The notes under the pieces: generated by a model
Told to the model about the DNA's origin: nothing
Databases searched by the model: none
What the model saw: only the letters and a program-made list of their open reading frames with translations
Assembly (NCBI GenBank): GCA_050741915.1
Contig: JBOGEX010000125.1
Location: 1 to 53,983, forward strand
From: JACCTH01 sp050741915
GTDB lineage: Bacteria > Actinomycetota > Acidimicrobiia > Spongiisociales > ZC4RG35
DNA: 53,983 bases
Direction of reading: 5' to 3'
Translations under genes and position numbers: made by a program
Part shown: positions 1-9,393 of the stretch, piece by piece
Position numbering within the stretch: position 1 is the first letter of the stretch
Layout: the number at the start of each line of letters is the position of its first letter

Positions 1-944
<944 letters not shown>

Positions 945-1041
945 ACATTCGTTTTGGCTCGCCCTTTTAGGAGCAAACCGCAATTCATGTCAGGTTGAGT
1001 TTGCAAAGAAATTCTGGGGGTTAACCAGAGTTCTTACCAAG

Positions 1042-1113
1042 TCCCAAATCCGAGGATTTGGGAGCTCATACGATTGTGTACACCGCTCTCCCAGTTTGGC
1101 TGGCGAACCAGCC
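1042..1113 (-). other. rRNA leader hairpins
   Basis: Two strong stems lie in the transcribed leader before the 16S 5' end. At 1042-1063 a perfect 10-bp inverted repeat (TCCCAAATCC...GGATTTGGGA) has almost no loop. At 1098-1113 the RNA would be GGCUGG-UUCG-CCAGCC, a stem closed by a UUCG tetraloop, which is unusually stable. Such leader stems commonly take part in rRNA processing and folding; that role is inferred. A further inverted repeat (CCGGATGC/GCATCCGG) lies at 1236-1256. Nothing in 945-1338 looks protein-coding. Confidence 0.6.
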
Positions 1114-1148
1114 TCGCCGACAGAGGGTCTACGTTTGCTGTCTTTTGA

Positions 1149-1172
1149 CACACTGTTTAGTTGTCAAGGAGC
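1149..1172 (-). promoter_or_regulatory. boxA-like rRNA antitermination element
   Basis: Read on the minus strand, the sequence is GCTCCTTGACAACTAAACAG followed by TGTG. It resembles the leader boxA of Gram-positive rRNA operons (the ..TTTGA.AACT.AACAG.. type), where NusB and S10 bind to keep polymerase from terminating. It lies about 200 bases upstream of the 16S 5' end and downstream of the probable promoter. NusB, the expected partner, is encoded in this window. Confidence 0.6.
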
Positions 1173-1309
1173 CTCGCTCCCAGCCGGGGCACCCAGCACA
1201 AAGGCTGAGCCCTGGCTTCGGTTTTGCCGGGAAGCCCGGATGCAGCGCGCATCCGGATCGCCCCCTCGGCAGCGATGCCGCCCTCGCACAGCGCGACGGC
1301 GGATCAAGA

Positions 1310-1318
1310 ACTATAGCA
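1310..1318 (-). promoter_or_regulatory. candidate rrn promoter, extended -10
   Basis: The minus strand reads TGCTATAGT, an extended -10 (TGnTATAnT) just past the tyrS stop at 1339. A start near 1303 would give a leader of about 360 bases containing the boxA-like site and the hairpins. I see no good TTGACA at the right distance, so the -35 is weak or absent. Further rrn promoters inside tyrS are possible. Confidence 0.45.
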
Positions 1319-1338
1319 GCAACCCGTCCGCGCTGGCC

Positions 1339-2550
1339 CTATTCCGCTCGCAGCCGAAGAAACCTACGTTTTCCAATCTTGAGGACCTTTCCCGCCAGCC
1401 TATCTCTGCGAACCCATTCGCTTTCGACCATCCCCTCCTCGGTGCTGACGGCGCCTTGGGAGATCAAGCGCCTCGCCTCGCCGGCCGAGGCGACGATGCC
1501 CGCTTCTCGGAGCAACGAGGCGAGGTTGATGGGATCGCCGGCTGGAAGCACCGCCTCGGGGATCTCGTCAGGCTGCTCTCCCTGGCGAAACACCCGATCG
1601 AATTCCTCCTCGGCCACGTGGGCCGACTGCTCGTCGTGGTAAGTCGCAGCAATCCGGCGGGCCAGGGTGCGCTTGGCGTCGCGAGGATGGATCGTCCCGT
1701 TTTCGAGACCAGCAAGAATCTCCTCGATCTCGAAGGGGGGTAACTCGGTGACGAGCGGAAACCAGTTCGACATCGTCTCATCCGGAATCGACATGGTCTT
1801 CCCATACATCTCGGAGGCGGACTCCATCACCCCGATGTAGTTGCCAAGGGATTGCGACATCTTGTTGCTGCCGTCAGTGCCGAGAAGGAGCGGCAGTGTC
1901 ATCGCCACCTGTGGACGCTGTCCATATCGCTCCTGCACCACCCGGCCCATCAACAGGTTCCAGAGTTGGTCGCTTCCCCCAAGTTCGACGTCGGCCTCAA
2001 TCGCGACCGAGTCGTAGCCCTGCAAGAACGGGTACAGGAATTCCATGACCGAGATCGGCGTCTGCGCCTCGAATCGCTTGGCAAAGTCTCCCCTCTCCAA
2101 GAGCTGGGCGACCGTTCCGACCGAGGTCAGCTCGAGCACATCGCTCATGTCCAAGGCGCCGAGCCACTCCGAGTTGTAGCGAACCTCGAGCGGTTCCGGC
2201 AGGAGGACCTTCTCGAACTGAGTCAACACCTGCTGGGCGAAGGCATCGACCTGTTCGGCTGACAAGCGGGTTCGCGTTTCGCTCTTGAGGGATGGATCAC
2301 CCACCCGGGCGGTGAAGTCGCCGACGATCAGAACCGCCGTGTGACCCTGCTCTTGAAAGTCGCGCAGTTTCCGCAAGACCACTGCCCACCCCAGGGTGAC
2401 AGCGGGTGCAGTCGGATCGAGGCCGAGCTTTACTCGCAGGGCCTTCCCTTCACCCAGGCGCGCTTCGAGTTCATCCGGTGGGACAACTGCGTCAGTGCGT
2501 CGGAGGAGACGCGCGAGATCCGAGCCTGAGCCCATGCGAGGCGAGGACAC
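1339..2550 (-). CDS. tyrS: tyrosyl-tRNA synthetase with altered HIGH motif
   Basis: This enzyme attaches tyrosine to tRNA-Tyr in the cytoplasm. The 403-residue protein has a class I Rossmann domain, the TyrRS signature GGSDQLWN (about 191-198), a KMSKS-type loop KMSQS (230-234) and a C-terminal S4 RNA-binding domain (about 335-403). In the first class I motif the usual HLGH after DPTAP is TLGW (52-55), so both histidines are missing. I chose the GTG at 2550 because it overlaps the mpg stop (TAGTG) and has a G-rich stretch just before it. An ATG at 2535 would shorten the protein by five residues. It is the last gene before the rRNA operon. Family assignment is certain; the motif change is discussed in the findings. 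Confidence 0.95.
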   Translation of the reverse strand: MSSPRMGSGSDLARLLRRTDAVVPPDELEARLGEGKALRVKLGLDPTAPAVTLGWAVVLRKLRDFQEQGHTAVLIVGDFTARVGDPSLKSETRTRLSAEQVDAFAQQVLTQFEKVLLPEPLEVRYNSEWLGALDMSDVLELTSVGTVAQLLERGDFAKRFEAQTPISVMEFLYPFLQGYDSVAIEADVELGGSDQLWNLLMGRVVQERYGQRPQVAMTLPLLLGTDGSNKMSQSLGNYIGVMESASEMYGKTMSIPDETMSNWFPLVTELPPFEIEEILAGLENGTIHPRDAKRTLARRIAATYHDEQSAHVAEEEFDRVFRQGEQPDEIPEAVLPAGDPINLASLLREAGIVASAGEARRLISQGAVSTEEGMVESEWVRRDRLAGKVLKIGKRRFLRLRAE

Positions 2551-3209
2551 TAGCCCCGCTGGCTCGTCAAGAATCGCCAGGGAACCTCGATTGCTTTCGA
2601 GATTCCGATTCGGGGCGTCACTGCAATGTTCGCGGGGGGCTCGCCTTCGGTCAGTCGCACGGGTGAATCGGCGTTGAAGAGATCGAGGCCGTTCTCCAGT
2701 CCTGTGATGCCGAGTGCCTGGCAAAGATTGCCCGGTCCTGATGTCAGGTTGGTGTTCCTACCCCGTCTTCGCGCCATTGCGGCTTGTCCTGAAATCGGCC
2801 GCCCGGCCCGGAGGAGGATGGCGGAGCCAACACCGACCTCACCGCAGACAACGTTGGCACACCAGTGGACTCCGTAACTCCTGTAGACGTAGAGCAAGCC
2901 TGGACGATCGAACATCACCACATTTCGACCGCGGGGGCCGCCGTAGGAATGACTGGCAGGGTCGTCTTGACGATATGCCTCGACCTCGGTCAGCACCACC
3001 TCGGTGCGGACTCCGTCGATGTGGCTAACGAGATGCCAGCCCAGTAGTCGGGGAGCCGCCAGGTCGGCAGTGCGGTCTAGAAAAGTCGAATCGGTAACGG
3101 TGCCGTACTCTATTCCATATGCTGAGGCGGCAAGTGGGAGCCGCAGGGAGCCGCACGCTTTGGATCCTGGTCTTGGTCCTGCACGCAGTCTCCGTTGCTC
3201 TAGTCGCAC
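2550..3209 (-). CDS. mpg: DNA-3-methyladenine glycosylase (AAG/Mpg type)
   Basis: This base-excision repair enzyme removes alkylated purines such as 3-methyladenine from DNA. The core runs from about residue 50 to 215 and contains the catalytic-glutamate motif TEVEAY followed by DDPASH, then RNVVMFDRPG, YVYRSYGVHWCANVV and TSGPGNL, all in family order. The first 45-50 residues are not conserved, and no ATG, GTG or TTG closer to the core gives a convincing start, so the 5' end is uncertain. The gene overlaps the tyrS start by one base (TAGTG), which suggests coupled translation. The mpg-tyrS pair is also found in mycobacteria. The first 90 bases overlap a decayed gene on the other strand. Confidence 0.9.
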   Translation of the reverse strand: MRLEQRRLRAGPRPGSKACGSLRLPLAASAYGIEYGTVTDSTFLDRTADLAAPRLLGWHLVSHIDGVRTEVVLTEVEAYRQDDPASHSYGGPRGRNVVMFDRPGLLYVYRSYGVHWCANVVCGEVGVGSAILLRAGRPISGQAAMARRRGRNTNLTSGPGNLCQALGITGLENGLDLFNADSPVRLTEGEPPANIAVTPRIGISKAIEVPWRFLTSQRG

Positions 3210-4319
3210 TTAGCAGCGATGTCGAAGCTGGGTTGATCGTGGCAGGCGTCGCGGTAGGCAAACCATTCGGGGCTTGGTGATTGGCGCTTATGTACTCACT
3301 ACCGCGGTATTGACTGCCTTGGGAGCCGTTCTGCGGATCAGGGTGCCGGGTAACCTGACGGGCTCGATTCTGATCGTCCTCGGCCTGTGGCAAGCCCTGA
3401 CCCTGTTTGCCAGCAGCGTGCTCATTCAAAGTCGCCGCTCCGGGTTCGGGCGGCGAGCAATTGCGAAGTCTGAGTCAGTGGCTCGGAACCTGGACCTTCG
3501 TACCACTGATCACCGTCCCCGGCATCTTCGTGTTGGTGTTGTTTCCCACCGGTCGCCTGCTTCTCCCGGCGGTGTCCCGTTTGTTTGGTTAGCAACAATC
3601 GGCACTGTTGCCTGGGCCGCCGTGGAGGCTTCTCGACCAGAGTTGGGATTGACGGGCCTTCTCAATCCCTACGCCAACCCAAGACTGGTGACGGTGGGCG
3701 ACATAGTCAGCCTGTCGTTGGTAGGAAGCTTGGCTGGCAAACATTCCTGCGGTTCAGGAAAGCCAGAGGTGAGGAGCGTCTCCAGCTCAAGTGGATCACC
3801 TTCGCGGGCGTCTTGTTGATCGTCACCTGGTCAATCTCATGGCTCGTATCTGAAGTCGTACCCGATCACTTTGGTGCTCAGTCGATCACCTTCGCCACAT
3901 TGACCATCGCTCTGCTCCTTTTTGGCCACGGAGCAGCCATCCTCAAGTCTCGGCTCTATGAGATCGACCGGCTGATTAGCCGCACAGTCGGCTGTACGCT
4001 GGTAGCCGGGGTTCTCGCTCTGGTGTACGCCACCGTCGCGATTGCCCTGCCGCAAGTGGTCGGCTGGGGAGATCAATCGTCGGTGGCTACGGCCGCCGGC
4101 ACCTTGGCCGTCGCCGGTTTGTTTCGCCCGCTCACAACCCGCCTTTAAGGTGCAGTCGATCGCAGATTCAATCGGGTTAGCTTCGATGCCGAGAACGTAG
4201 TCAAGGACTTCGTGGCCGGTCTCGGACAGCGGGTGGAAATCCCTCAGTTCTCGGAGGCTCTCGACGGAGTCGTTCAAAGGACGGTGGCGCCAACCCTCCA
4301 GGCGTTGTGGATCAGATAG
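3119..4319 (+). pseudogene. decayed multi-pass membrane protein, several frameshifts
   Basis: On the plus strand, pieces of one hydrophobic protein follow each other in order but in changing frames. They are MLRRQVGAAGSRTLWILV (3119-3280, frame ends in TGA), ALGAVLRIRVPGNLTGSILI (frame of 3274), LSQWLGTWTFVPLI and VLVLFPTGRLLLP (frame of 3407, stop at 3592), LLNPYANPRLV (frame of 3274 again), then ARGEERLQLKWITFAG, LKSRLYEIDRLISRTV and TLAVAGLFRPLTTRL (frame of 3585, stop at 4146-4148). Reading continues past that stop as AVDRRFNRVSFDAENVV to a stop at 4317-4319. The order and motifs match a common actinobacterial membrane-sensor-like family (RRPGN.IG, LFP.GR, ARGEER.QLKW, LYEIDRLI.RT, AVDRRF). 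At least three frameshifts and one in-frame stop mean it cannot make that protein. It is convergent with the argF-like gene, with an 8-base overlap. Confidence 0.85.
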
Positions 4320-5214
4320 GACTTCCGAGCGCGGTCAGGAGGATCGCTTTGAAGCTGTGCATCCGGTTCTCCGCCTGATCGAAGACAACCGACCGTGGAT
4401 GCTCGATAACTTCGTCGGTCACCTCTTCGCCTCTGTGCGCCGGCAGGCAATGAAAAAACAAAGCATCCGGACTGGCTCGCTCGAAGAGGTCGAGGTCGAC
4501 CCGATAAGGAGCAAAAACCCGACGCCGCTCGGCGCTCTTGGCCTCGTGCCCCATCGAGGTCCAGACGTCGGTGTAGACGACGTTGGCGCCGGTGACGGCT
4601 TCAACCGGGTCAGTCGTGACCAACACCTCGCCATAACGCCTGGCATCAGTCACGACCTCGTCCGAGAGGAGATAGCCCTCGGGAGAAGCGACTCGCACGG
4701 AACCGCCAGCTCGAGTAACGGCTCCAACTAGAGACGAAGCGGTGTTGTTGCCGTCACCAACATAGGCCAGCGTGGTGGCGGGCAGCGGACGGTGCTCGGC
4801 CATCGTCTGCACATCGGCGATCGCCTGGCACGGGTGCTCGGCATCGCTCAGCAGATTGATCACTGGCACTCCGACAGCTTTCGCCACCCTATCCAGATCG
4901 CTGTGATCGAAGACCCTCATGCCCAGCAAATCAAGATACCTCTCGAGGACGCGGCCGACGTCCTCGGGTGTTTCCCGGGTTCCCAGCCCGATCTGCTCGT
5001 TACGAATCACGATCGGATGGATCCCGAGCGCAACCGCCGCCACATCGGTCGATACCCACGTGCGTACGGATTGTTTCATGAAGAACAGACCGATCGACCG
5101 CCCACTCAGGGCTCCGGAGTACCTGTCGGGATGGTCTTTGACGAGCTTCGAGAGGTCGACGAGATCGATCAGCTCGGCTTGGCTGAGATCGCCAATCCGC
5201 AGAAGGTGCCTCAT
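4312..5214 (-). CDS. argF: ornithine carbamoyltransferase-like protein
   Basis: The family transfers a carbamoyl group from carbamoyl phosphate to an amino group. In ArgF the acceptor is ornithine, giving citrulline in arginine synthesis. The 300-residue protein has the aspartate/ornithine carbamoyltransferase fold with HPCQAIADVQT, a DVWTSMG segment in the ornithine-loop region and FFHCLPAHRG near the C-terminus. The phosphate-binding motif is divergent: SVRTW replaces STRTR, although the arginine in its middle is kept. The start overlaps the pheT stop by four bases (ATGA). In mycobacteria pheST is followed by a full arg cluster; here only this one member remains. Ornithine is the likely acceptor, but a related acceptor cannot be excluded. 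Confidence 0.85.
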   Translation of the reverse strand: MRHLLRIGDLSQAELIDLVDLSKLVKDHPDRYSGALSGRSIGLFFMKQSVRTWVSTDVAAVALGIHPIVIRNEQIGLGTRETPEDVGRVLERYLDLLGMRVFDHSDLDRVAKAVGVPVINLLSDAEHPCQAIADVQTMAEHRPLPATTLAYVGDGNNTASSLVGAVTRAGGSVRVASPEGYLLSDEVVTDARRYGEVLVTTDPVEAVTGANVVYTDVWTSMGHEAKSAERRRVFAPYRVDLDLFERASPDALFFHCLPAHRGEEVTDEVIEHPRSVVFDQAENRMHSFKAILLTALGSPI

Positions 5215-7613
5215 GCCCCTCCCCCGCGCAGGGTGGCTCCCCGGCCGCTGGCCGCATCCACCAGCCGGCGGCGAAGGTCGGCGATCTCGGCGGTCGAAAA
5301 AGTGTGGTCAGGAGCACGGAAGCGATAACGGATCGCCAATGCCTTCTTCAGGTCCCCCAGCTCCCCTCCTCGGTACTCGTCGAAAAGGCGAGCTTCCTCG
5401 AGCAGGTCGGGCGCAACCTCGCTCGTAATCGCCAGCAGATCGGAAGCCGGTAGTTCGTCGGGAACCACAAAGGACAGATCGAACTCAATTTCCGGATACG
5501 AGCTTGGTTCAACTAGCTCCCATCTTGGGACGGGAGCAAGCAAAGGTGCCAGGTCGAGCTCTCCCACCGCGATTCGCTCTTCCAGGTCGTACGCCGCGGC
5601 CGTTTCCGGGTGGAGCTCTCCAACGAAGCCGATCTCTTTGCCGGAGAGGGTCACAGCCGCCGTCCTCCCTGGGTGGTAGCCGGCCGGCGAAGCGCCCACC
5701 AGGCGCCAATCGTCCAGACCCAACCTGACCGCCAGCAAGCGCCAGAGGGCGGTGGCTGTAAAGGTGTCGACGGTCCGGGCGCTGTTGGCGAGCTCGGTCG
5801 GGCCTAGCCGGCCACTCACCGCAAACCCCAACCGCTCCGGCTGCGAAGGAAGCCGATCGTCTTCGACCCAGGGCCGATGCATGAAAACCCGACCGATCTC
5901 GAAAAGACCGACGTCGGTATTCCCTCGATTGACGTTGTAACGCACAGTACGAAGCAGTCCGGGGAGAAGCGAGGTCCGGAGTGCGGCCAATTCCTCGTTG
6001 AGAGGATTCGAAACTCGCACCGTTTGCCGTGCTTCATGATCCTGCGGATAGCCGAAGGCATCGAGGTCCTCAGTGCCCGAAAACGAAAGATTGATCGCTT
6101 GAAAAAGGCCGGCGCCGGTGAGCACGCGCCGCAACACCTGATGTCTCCGTTGCTCGTCTTTGTAACCGCCCGCCGGTCCGGTCGGAAGTCTCTCGGGAAA
6201 GTTGTCGTATCCGTAGAGACGGGCCACTTCTTCTATCAGGTCGGCGGGCCGCTCGAGGTCACGGCGTCGGGTCGGAACAGTCACCAGCAGAGGATCATCG
6301 CCCTCCACCTTGAGATCGAGGCGCTCGAGCAGGCGCCCGACCTCGGGGCGGGGAACGATTCCTCCGAGGAGCCGGTCCACTTCGGGGAGCGGTAGCGAAA
6401 TCGCGTTGGGGAGAAACGGTCGGGTGACAACGTCGATCGCCGGGGAGGGAGAGGTCCCCCCGGCTAGCTCCATCATCAGTCGATTGGCCCGAGCGGCGGC
6501 GAGGGGAGGAAGATTTGGGTCGACTCCTCGCTCGAAACGGGCAGAGGCCTCTGTTCGGATCCCGTGGCGCTTGCTCATTTGGAGCACGGTGGGCGCGTCC
6601 CAGGAGGCCGCTTCGATCACGACGTTGGTGGTCTCGTCCGAGACTTCTGAATCACCGCCTCCCATCGTTCCTGCCAGGCCCCTGGCTGCTCCTGCGTCGG
6701 CCACGACAAGGTCTTCTTCGGAAAGCACTCGATCGACGCCATCAAGAGTTCGCAGGGTCTCCCCGGCCAAAGCGCGCCTGACCACAATCTCATTCCGGGC
6801 GAGGCGGTCGAAGTCGAAGGCATGCAGAGGTTGACCGAGCTCGAGCATGACGTAGTTGGTCACATCGACGATATTGGAGATCGGTCTAATCCCACCGGCC
6901 TTCAGGCGTTGCCGAATCTTCAGAGGCGAGGGTCCCACCTTGACTCCGAAGACCTCGCGAGCAACAAAGCGGTAACAGCCGTCCGGGTCCTCGATCCGCA
7001 CGGTCGTCGTCAGCGAAGCGTCGTTGCCGGCGACATCGGTCGCTGGGATCCGATATGGCACCTGGTAGAACGCCGCCAGCTCGCGGGCGACACCCACCAT
7101 CGACATTTGATCAGGTCGGTTGGAGGTGATCTCGAGATCGAGGACGTGATCGGGGAGTTCAATGACATCCTCGAACGGCTTTCCTATTTCCGTGTCCGGG
7201 TCGAGGACGAGTATGCCTTCCTGATCGGTTCCCAGGCCCAGCTCCCGTTCCGAGCAGATCATGCCTCGTGACTCGACACCGCGAATCGTGCGTTCACCGA
7301 TCTCGAATCCACCGGCCAGAACGGCACCGGGGGCGGCGAAGGCGACCCTGGCGCCCTCGTCGAAGTTCCAGGCCCCGCAAACCACTTCGATCGGATCATC
7401 GCCCGTGTTTACGCGGCAGAGGCGGACTTTGTCGGCGTCGGGATGGGATCTGATCGCTTCGACTTGGGCGACATAGACACCTCGCCAGTCCGCCTTGAGC
7501 TCAATGAAGCTTTCCACTTTCAGGCCCAATGAGTTGAGGGCGCGACGCACCTCCTGGGAATCGGGTTCGGGGAGGTCGATGAACTCGGCGAGCCAGCGGA
7601 GAGAAACTCTCAT
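5211..7613 (-). CDS. pheT: phenylalanyl-tRNA synthetase beta subunit
   Basis: This is the large subunit of the (alpha-beta)2 enzyme that charges tRNA-Phe. The 800 residues have the full bacterial layout: an N-terminal OB-fold tRNA-binding domain (about 40-150, with HPDADKVRLCRV and RGMICSERELG), the B3/B4 editing domain (about 210-375), the B5 domain (about 400-470), the catalytic-like core (about 480-680) and the C-terminal ferredoxin-fold anticodon-binding domain (about 705-798, beginning SSYPEIEFDLSF). The ATG at 7613 overlaps the pheS stop (ATGA) and the stop overlaps the argF-like start in the same way, so all three are probably translated as a coupled set. Confidence 0.97.
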   Translation of the reverse strand: MRVSLRWLAEFIDLPEPDSQEVRRALNSLGLKVESFIELKADWRGVYVAQVEAIRSHPDADKVRLCRVNTGDDPIEVVCGAWNFDEGARVAFAAPGAVLAGGFEIGERTIRGVESRGMICSERELGLGTDQEGILVLDPDTEIGKPFEDVIELPDHVLDLEITSNRPDQMSMVGVARELAAFYQVPYRIPATDVAGNDASLTTTVRIEDPDGCYRFVAREVFGVKVGPSPLKIRQRLKAGGIRPISNIVDVTNYVMLELGQPLHAFDFDRLARNEIVVRRALAGETLRTLDGVDRVLSEEDLVVADAGAARGLAGTMGGGDSEVSDETTNVVIEAASWDAPTVLQMSKRHGIRTEASARFERGVDPNLPPLAAARANRLMMELAGGTSPSPAIDVVTRPFLPNAISLPLPEVDRLLGGIVPRPEVGRLLERLDLKVEGDDPLLVTVPTRRRDLERPADLIEEVARLYGYDNFPERLPTGPAGGYKDEQRRHQVLRRVLTGAGLFQAINLSFSGTEDLDAFGYPQDHEARQTVRVSNPLNEELAALRTSLLPGLLRTVRYNVNRGNTDVGLFEIGRVFMHRPWVEDDRLPSQPERLGFAVSGRLGPTELANSARTVDTFTATALWRLLAVRLGLDDWRLVGASPAGYHPGRTAAVTLSGKEIGFVGELHPETAAAYDLEERIAVGELDLAPLLAPVPRWELVEPSSYPEIEFDLSFVVPDELPASDLLAITSEVAPDLLEEARLFDEYRGGELGDLKKALAIRYRFRAPDHTFSTAEIADLRRRLVDAASGRGATLRGGGA

Positions 7614-8647
7614 CGAAATTGCCGGAGGACTCGGAGGTCGTTGTCGATGAAGACGCGGATATTGGAGATCCCATGGCGCACCATGGCTAGGCGCTCCACG
7701 CCCATCCCAAAGGCGAACCCCGACAACGTTTGCGGGTCATGGCCAGCCATGTCCAAGACATTGGGGTCGACCATTCCGCAGCCGGCCATCTCCAGCCAAC
7801 CGCTGCCGCCACAGAGGCGGCATGACGCTGCAGTTCCCCCGCAGAGGAAACAAGAGACATCAAGCTCGGCCGAGGGCTCGGTAAAAGGAAAGAAGCTCGG
7901 GCGCAGTCGGATTCTCTGGTCGCGGCCGAAGAACTCGCGAGCGAAGTGAGCGAGTGTCCCCTTCAGGTCGGAGAAAACGATACCTGAATCAACGGCCAGG
8001 CCCTCGACCTGATGGAAGACGGGGAGGTGGCTGGCGTCGATGGTGTCGGAGCGGAAGGTCTTACCCGGCACGACAACATAGAGCGGTGGTTTGTGAGCCT
8101 GCATGTATCGCACCTGCATCGGTGAGGTGTGGGTACGCAGCAGGACCTCGTCAGCGGGGTCACCAAAGTCGAGGTAGAGGGTGTCCGTTTCCGAGCGGAC
8201 GGGATGGTTGGGGGGAGTGTTGAGGGCATCGAAGTTGAACCACGCCAGTTCCGCCTCTGGTCCCTCCTCCACCCGGTAGCCAAGACCGATGAAAATGTCA
8301 CAGACCTCGTCGATGGTCTGCTGGACGAGGTGCTCGGTCCCCTGTGACAGTGTCCAATGCTCGACGGTGACGTCGACGGCGTCGTTGATCAAAAGGGAGT
8401 CGGCCTGGGACCGCTCCAACCGGGTCCGCTTGGCTGCGATCAGCCGGTTCAGCTGGGCCGTCACTCGATTGACATCGGCTCCGGCGGCCGGTCGTTCGGC
8501 CGGATCGAGATTGCCCAGGGCTCGCCTCGCCTCGGCGATGGCGCTGTTCCGGCCCAGAAGCTCGGCCTCGATGCGCTCGAGGGCGGCCAAGGTTTCGACC
8601 CCTGTGATGGTGGCCGGCGCCGAAGCGAGAAGCTCGTCCAGATTCAT
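7610..8647 (-). CDS. pheS: phenylalanyl-tRNA synthetase alpha subunit
   Basis: This is the catalytic subunit of PheRS (class II). The 345-residue protein has an N-terminal helical arm (about 1-90), then the aminoacylation core with FNFDALNTPPNHPVR, LLRTHTSPMQVRYM, FRSDTIDASHLPVFHQVEGL (motif 2 region) and the C-terminal GFAFGMGVERLAM (motif 3). A four-cysteine insert (CFLCGG...CRLCGG) precedes WLEMAGCGMVDP and could hold zinc, as in many PheS proteins. The gene begins 24 bases after the upstream methyltransferase and overlaps pheT by four bases. Confidence 0.97.
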   Translation of the reverse strand: MNLDELLASAPATITGVETLAALERIEAELLGRNSAIAEARRALGNLDPAERPAAGADVNRVTAQLNRLIAAKRTRLERSQADSLLINDAVDVTVEHWTLSQGTEHLVQQTIDEVCDIFIGLGYRVEEGPEAELAWFNFDALNTPPNHPVRSETDTLYLDFGDPADEVLLRTHTSPMQVRYMQAHKPPLYVVVPGKTFRSDTIDASHLPVFHQVEGLAVDSGIVFSDLKGTLAHFAREFFGRDQRIRLRPSFFPFTEPSAELDVSCFLCGGTAASCRLCGGSGWLEMAGCGMVDPNVLDMAGHDPQTLSGFAFGMGVERLAMVRHGISNIRVFIDNDLRVLRQFR

Positions 8648-8671
8648 GGGCCAGAAAGGTTACCGAGGAGG

Positions 8672-9382
8672 TCAGCCGCGTCGGTTGGATATCTCGTAGC
8701 AGAGGATCGCCGCGGCCGCAGCCGCGTTGAGGCTTTCGGTCCTCCCCGGCATTGGAATGGACACCGAGACGTCGGCCGATGTGATTGCCTCGTGGGGAAG
8801 TCCATGGGACTCGCTGCCAATGAGCAGGGCGAGCCGTCCACCGGGCAAGGCGCTCGGTGGAGAACCGTCCTGCACAACGGTGGCGACTCTGACGGCTTCG
8901 ATCTCGTCCAGATCTTCGACCTCGACGACAGAAGTTCGGAAGTGCGCGCCCGCCGCTCCCCGCAGCGTCTTGGGTGACCACGCGTCCGTCCCTCCAAGCA
9001 CCGCGACGTCGAGGTTGAAAGCGGCTGCTGTGCGGATCATGGCTCCGAGATTGCCGGGGTCAGAGGTCTCCCAAGCCACCAACACGCTCCGGCCCGGATC
9101 GAGGGAATGCTGGGGTATTGCCATGACGGCCACCGGGCTCTGTGGCGCTTGGGTAGAGGAAAGACGTTCGAGGGCGGCCTGGCTCAACGGGATACGGTCA
9201 GAGAACGACGAATCGGTGTCCAAGGCGAAGATCTCAAGCAGAGGCAAGCCAGCGGCAACTGCCTCATTTACCAGGTGAGGTCCCTCGAGGAGGGTGAGCC
9301 CGGTTCGTCTCCGCTCGTCGGCCCGATGGAGGCGAGCGGCGGCCTGTACCCGAGGGTTGCGCGCCGATAGACCCGGCTCCAC
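8672..9382 (-). CDS. SpoU/TrmH-family RNA 2'-O-methyltransferase
   Basis: This SPOUT-fold enzyme probably methylates a ribose in 23S rRNA (RlmB/TsnR-like) using S-adenosylmethionine. The 236 residues contain a short N-terminal L30e-like substrate-binding region, then the three SpoU motifs: DPGNLGAMIRTAAAF (about 108-122), LLIGSESHGLP (about 188-198) and VSIPMPGRTESLNAAAAAAI near the end. The trefoil-knot arginine and the asparagine of SLN are present. The start is GTG at 9382, 11 bases after rplT, and pheS follows 24 bases later. Its position between rplT and pheS is typical in actinobacteria. The exact target nucleotide cannot be read from the sequence. Confidence 0.9.
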   Translation of the reverse strand: MEPGLSARNPRVQAAARLHRADERRRTGLTLLEGPHLVNEAVAAGLPLLEIFALDTDSSFSDRIPLSQAALERLSSTQAPQSPVAVMAIPQHSLDPGRSVLVAWETSDPGNLGAMIRTAAAFNLDVAVLGGTDAWSPKTLRGAAGAHFRTSVVEVEDLDEIEAVRVATVVQDGSPPSALPGGRLALLIGSESHGLPHEAITSADVSVSIPMPGRTESLNAAAAAAILCYEISNRRG

Positions 9383-9393
9383 GTCAGCGCGCC

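Noticed and set aside
1149..1172. TTGACA in the rRNA leader as a -35 box
   Set aside because: No TAnnnT follows at 16-19 bases, and the surrounding sequence fits a boxA-like antitermination site better.
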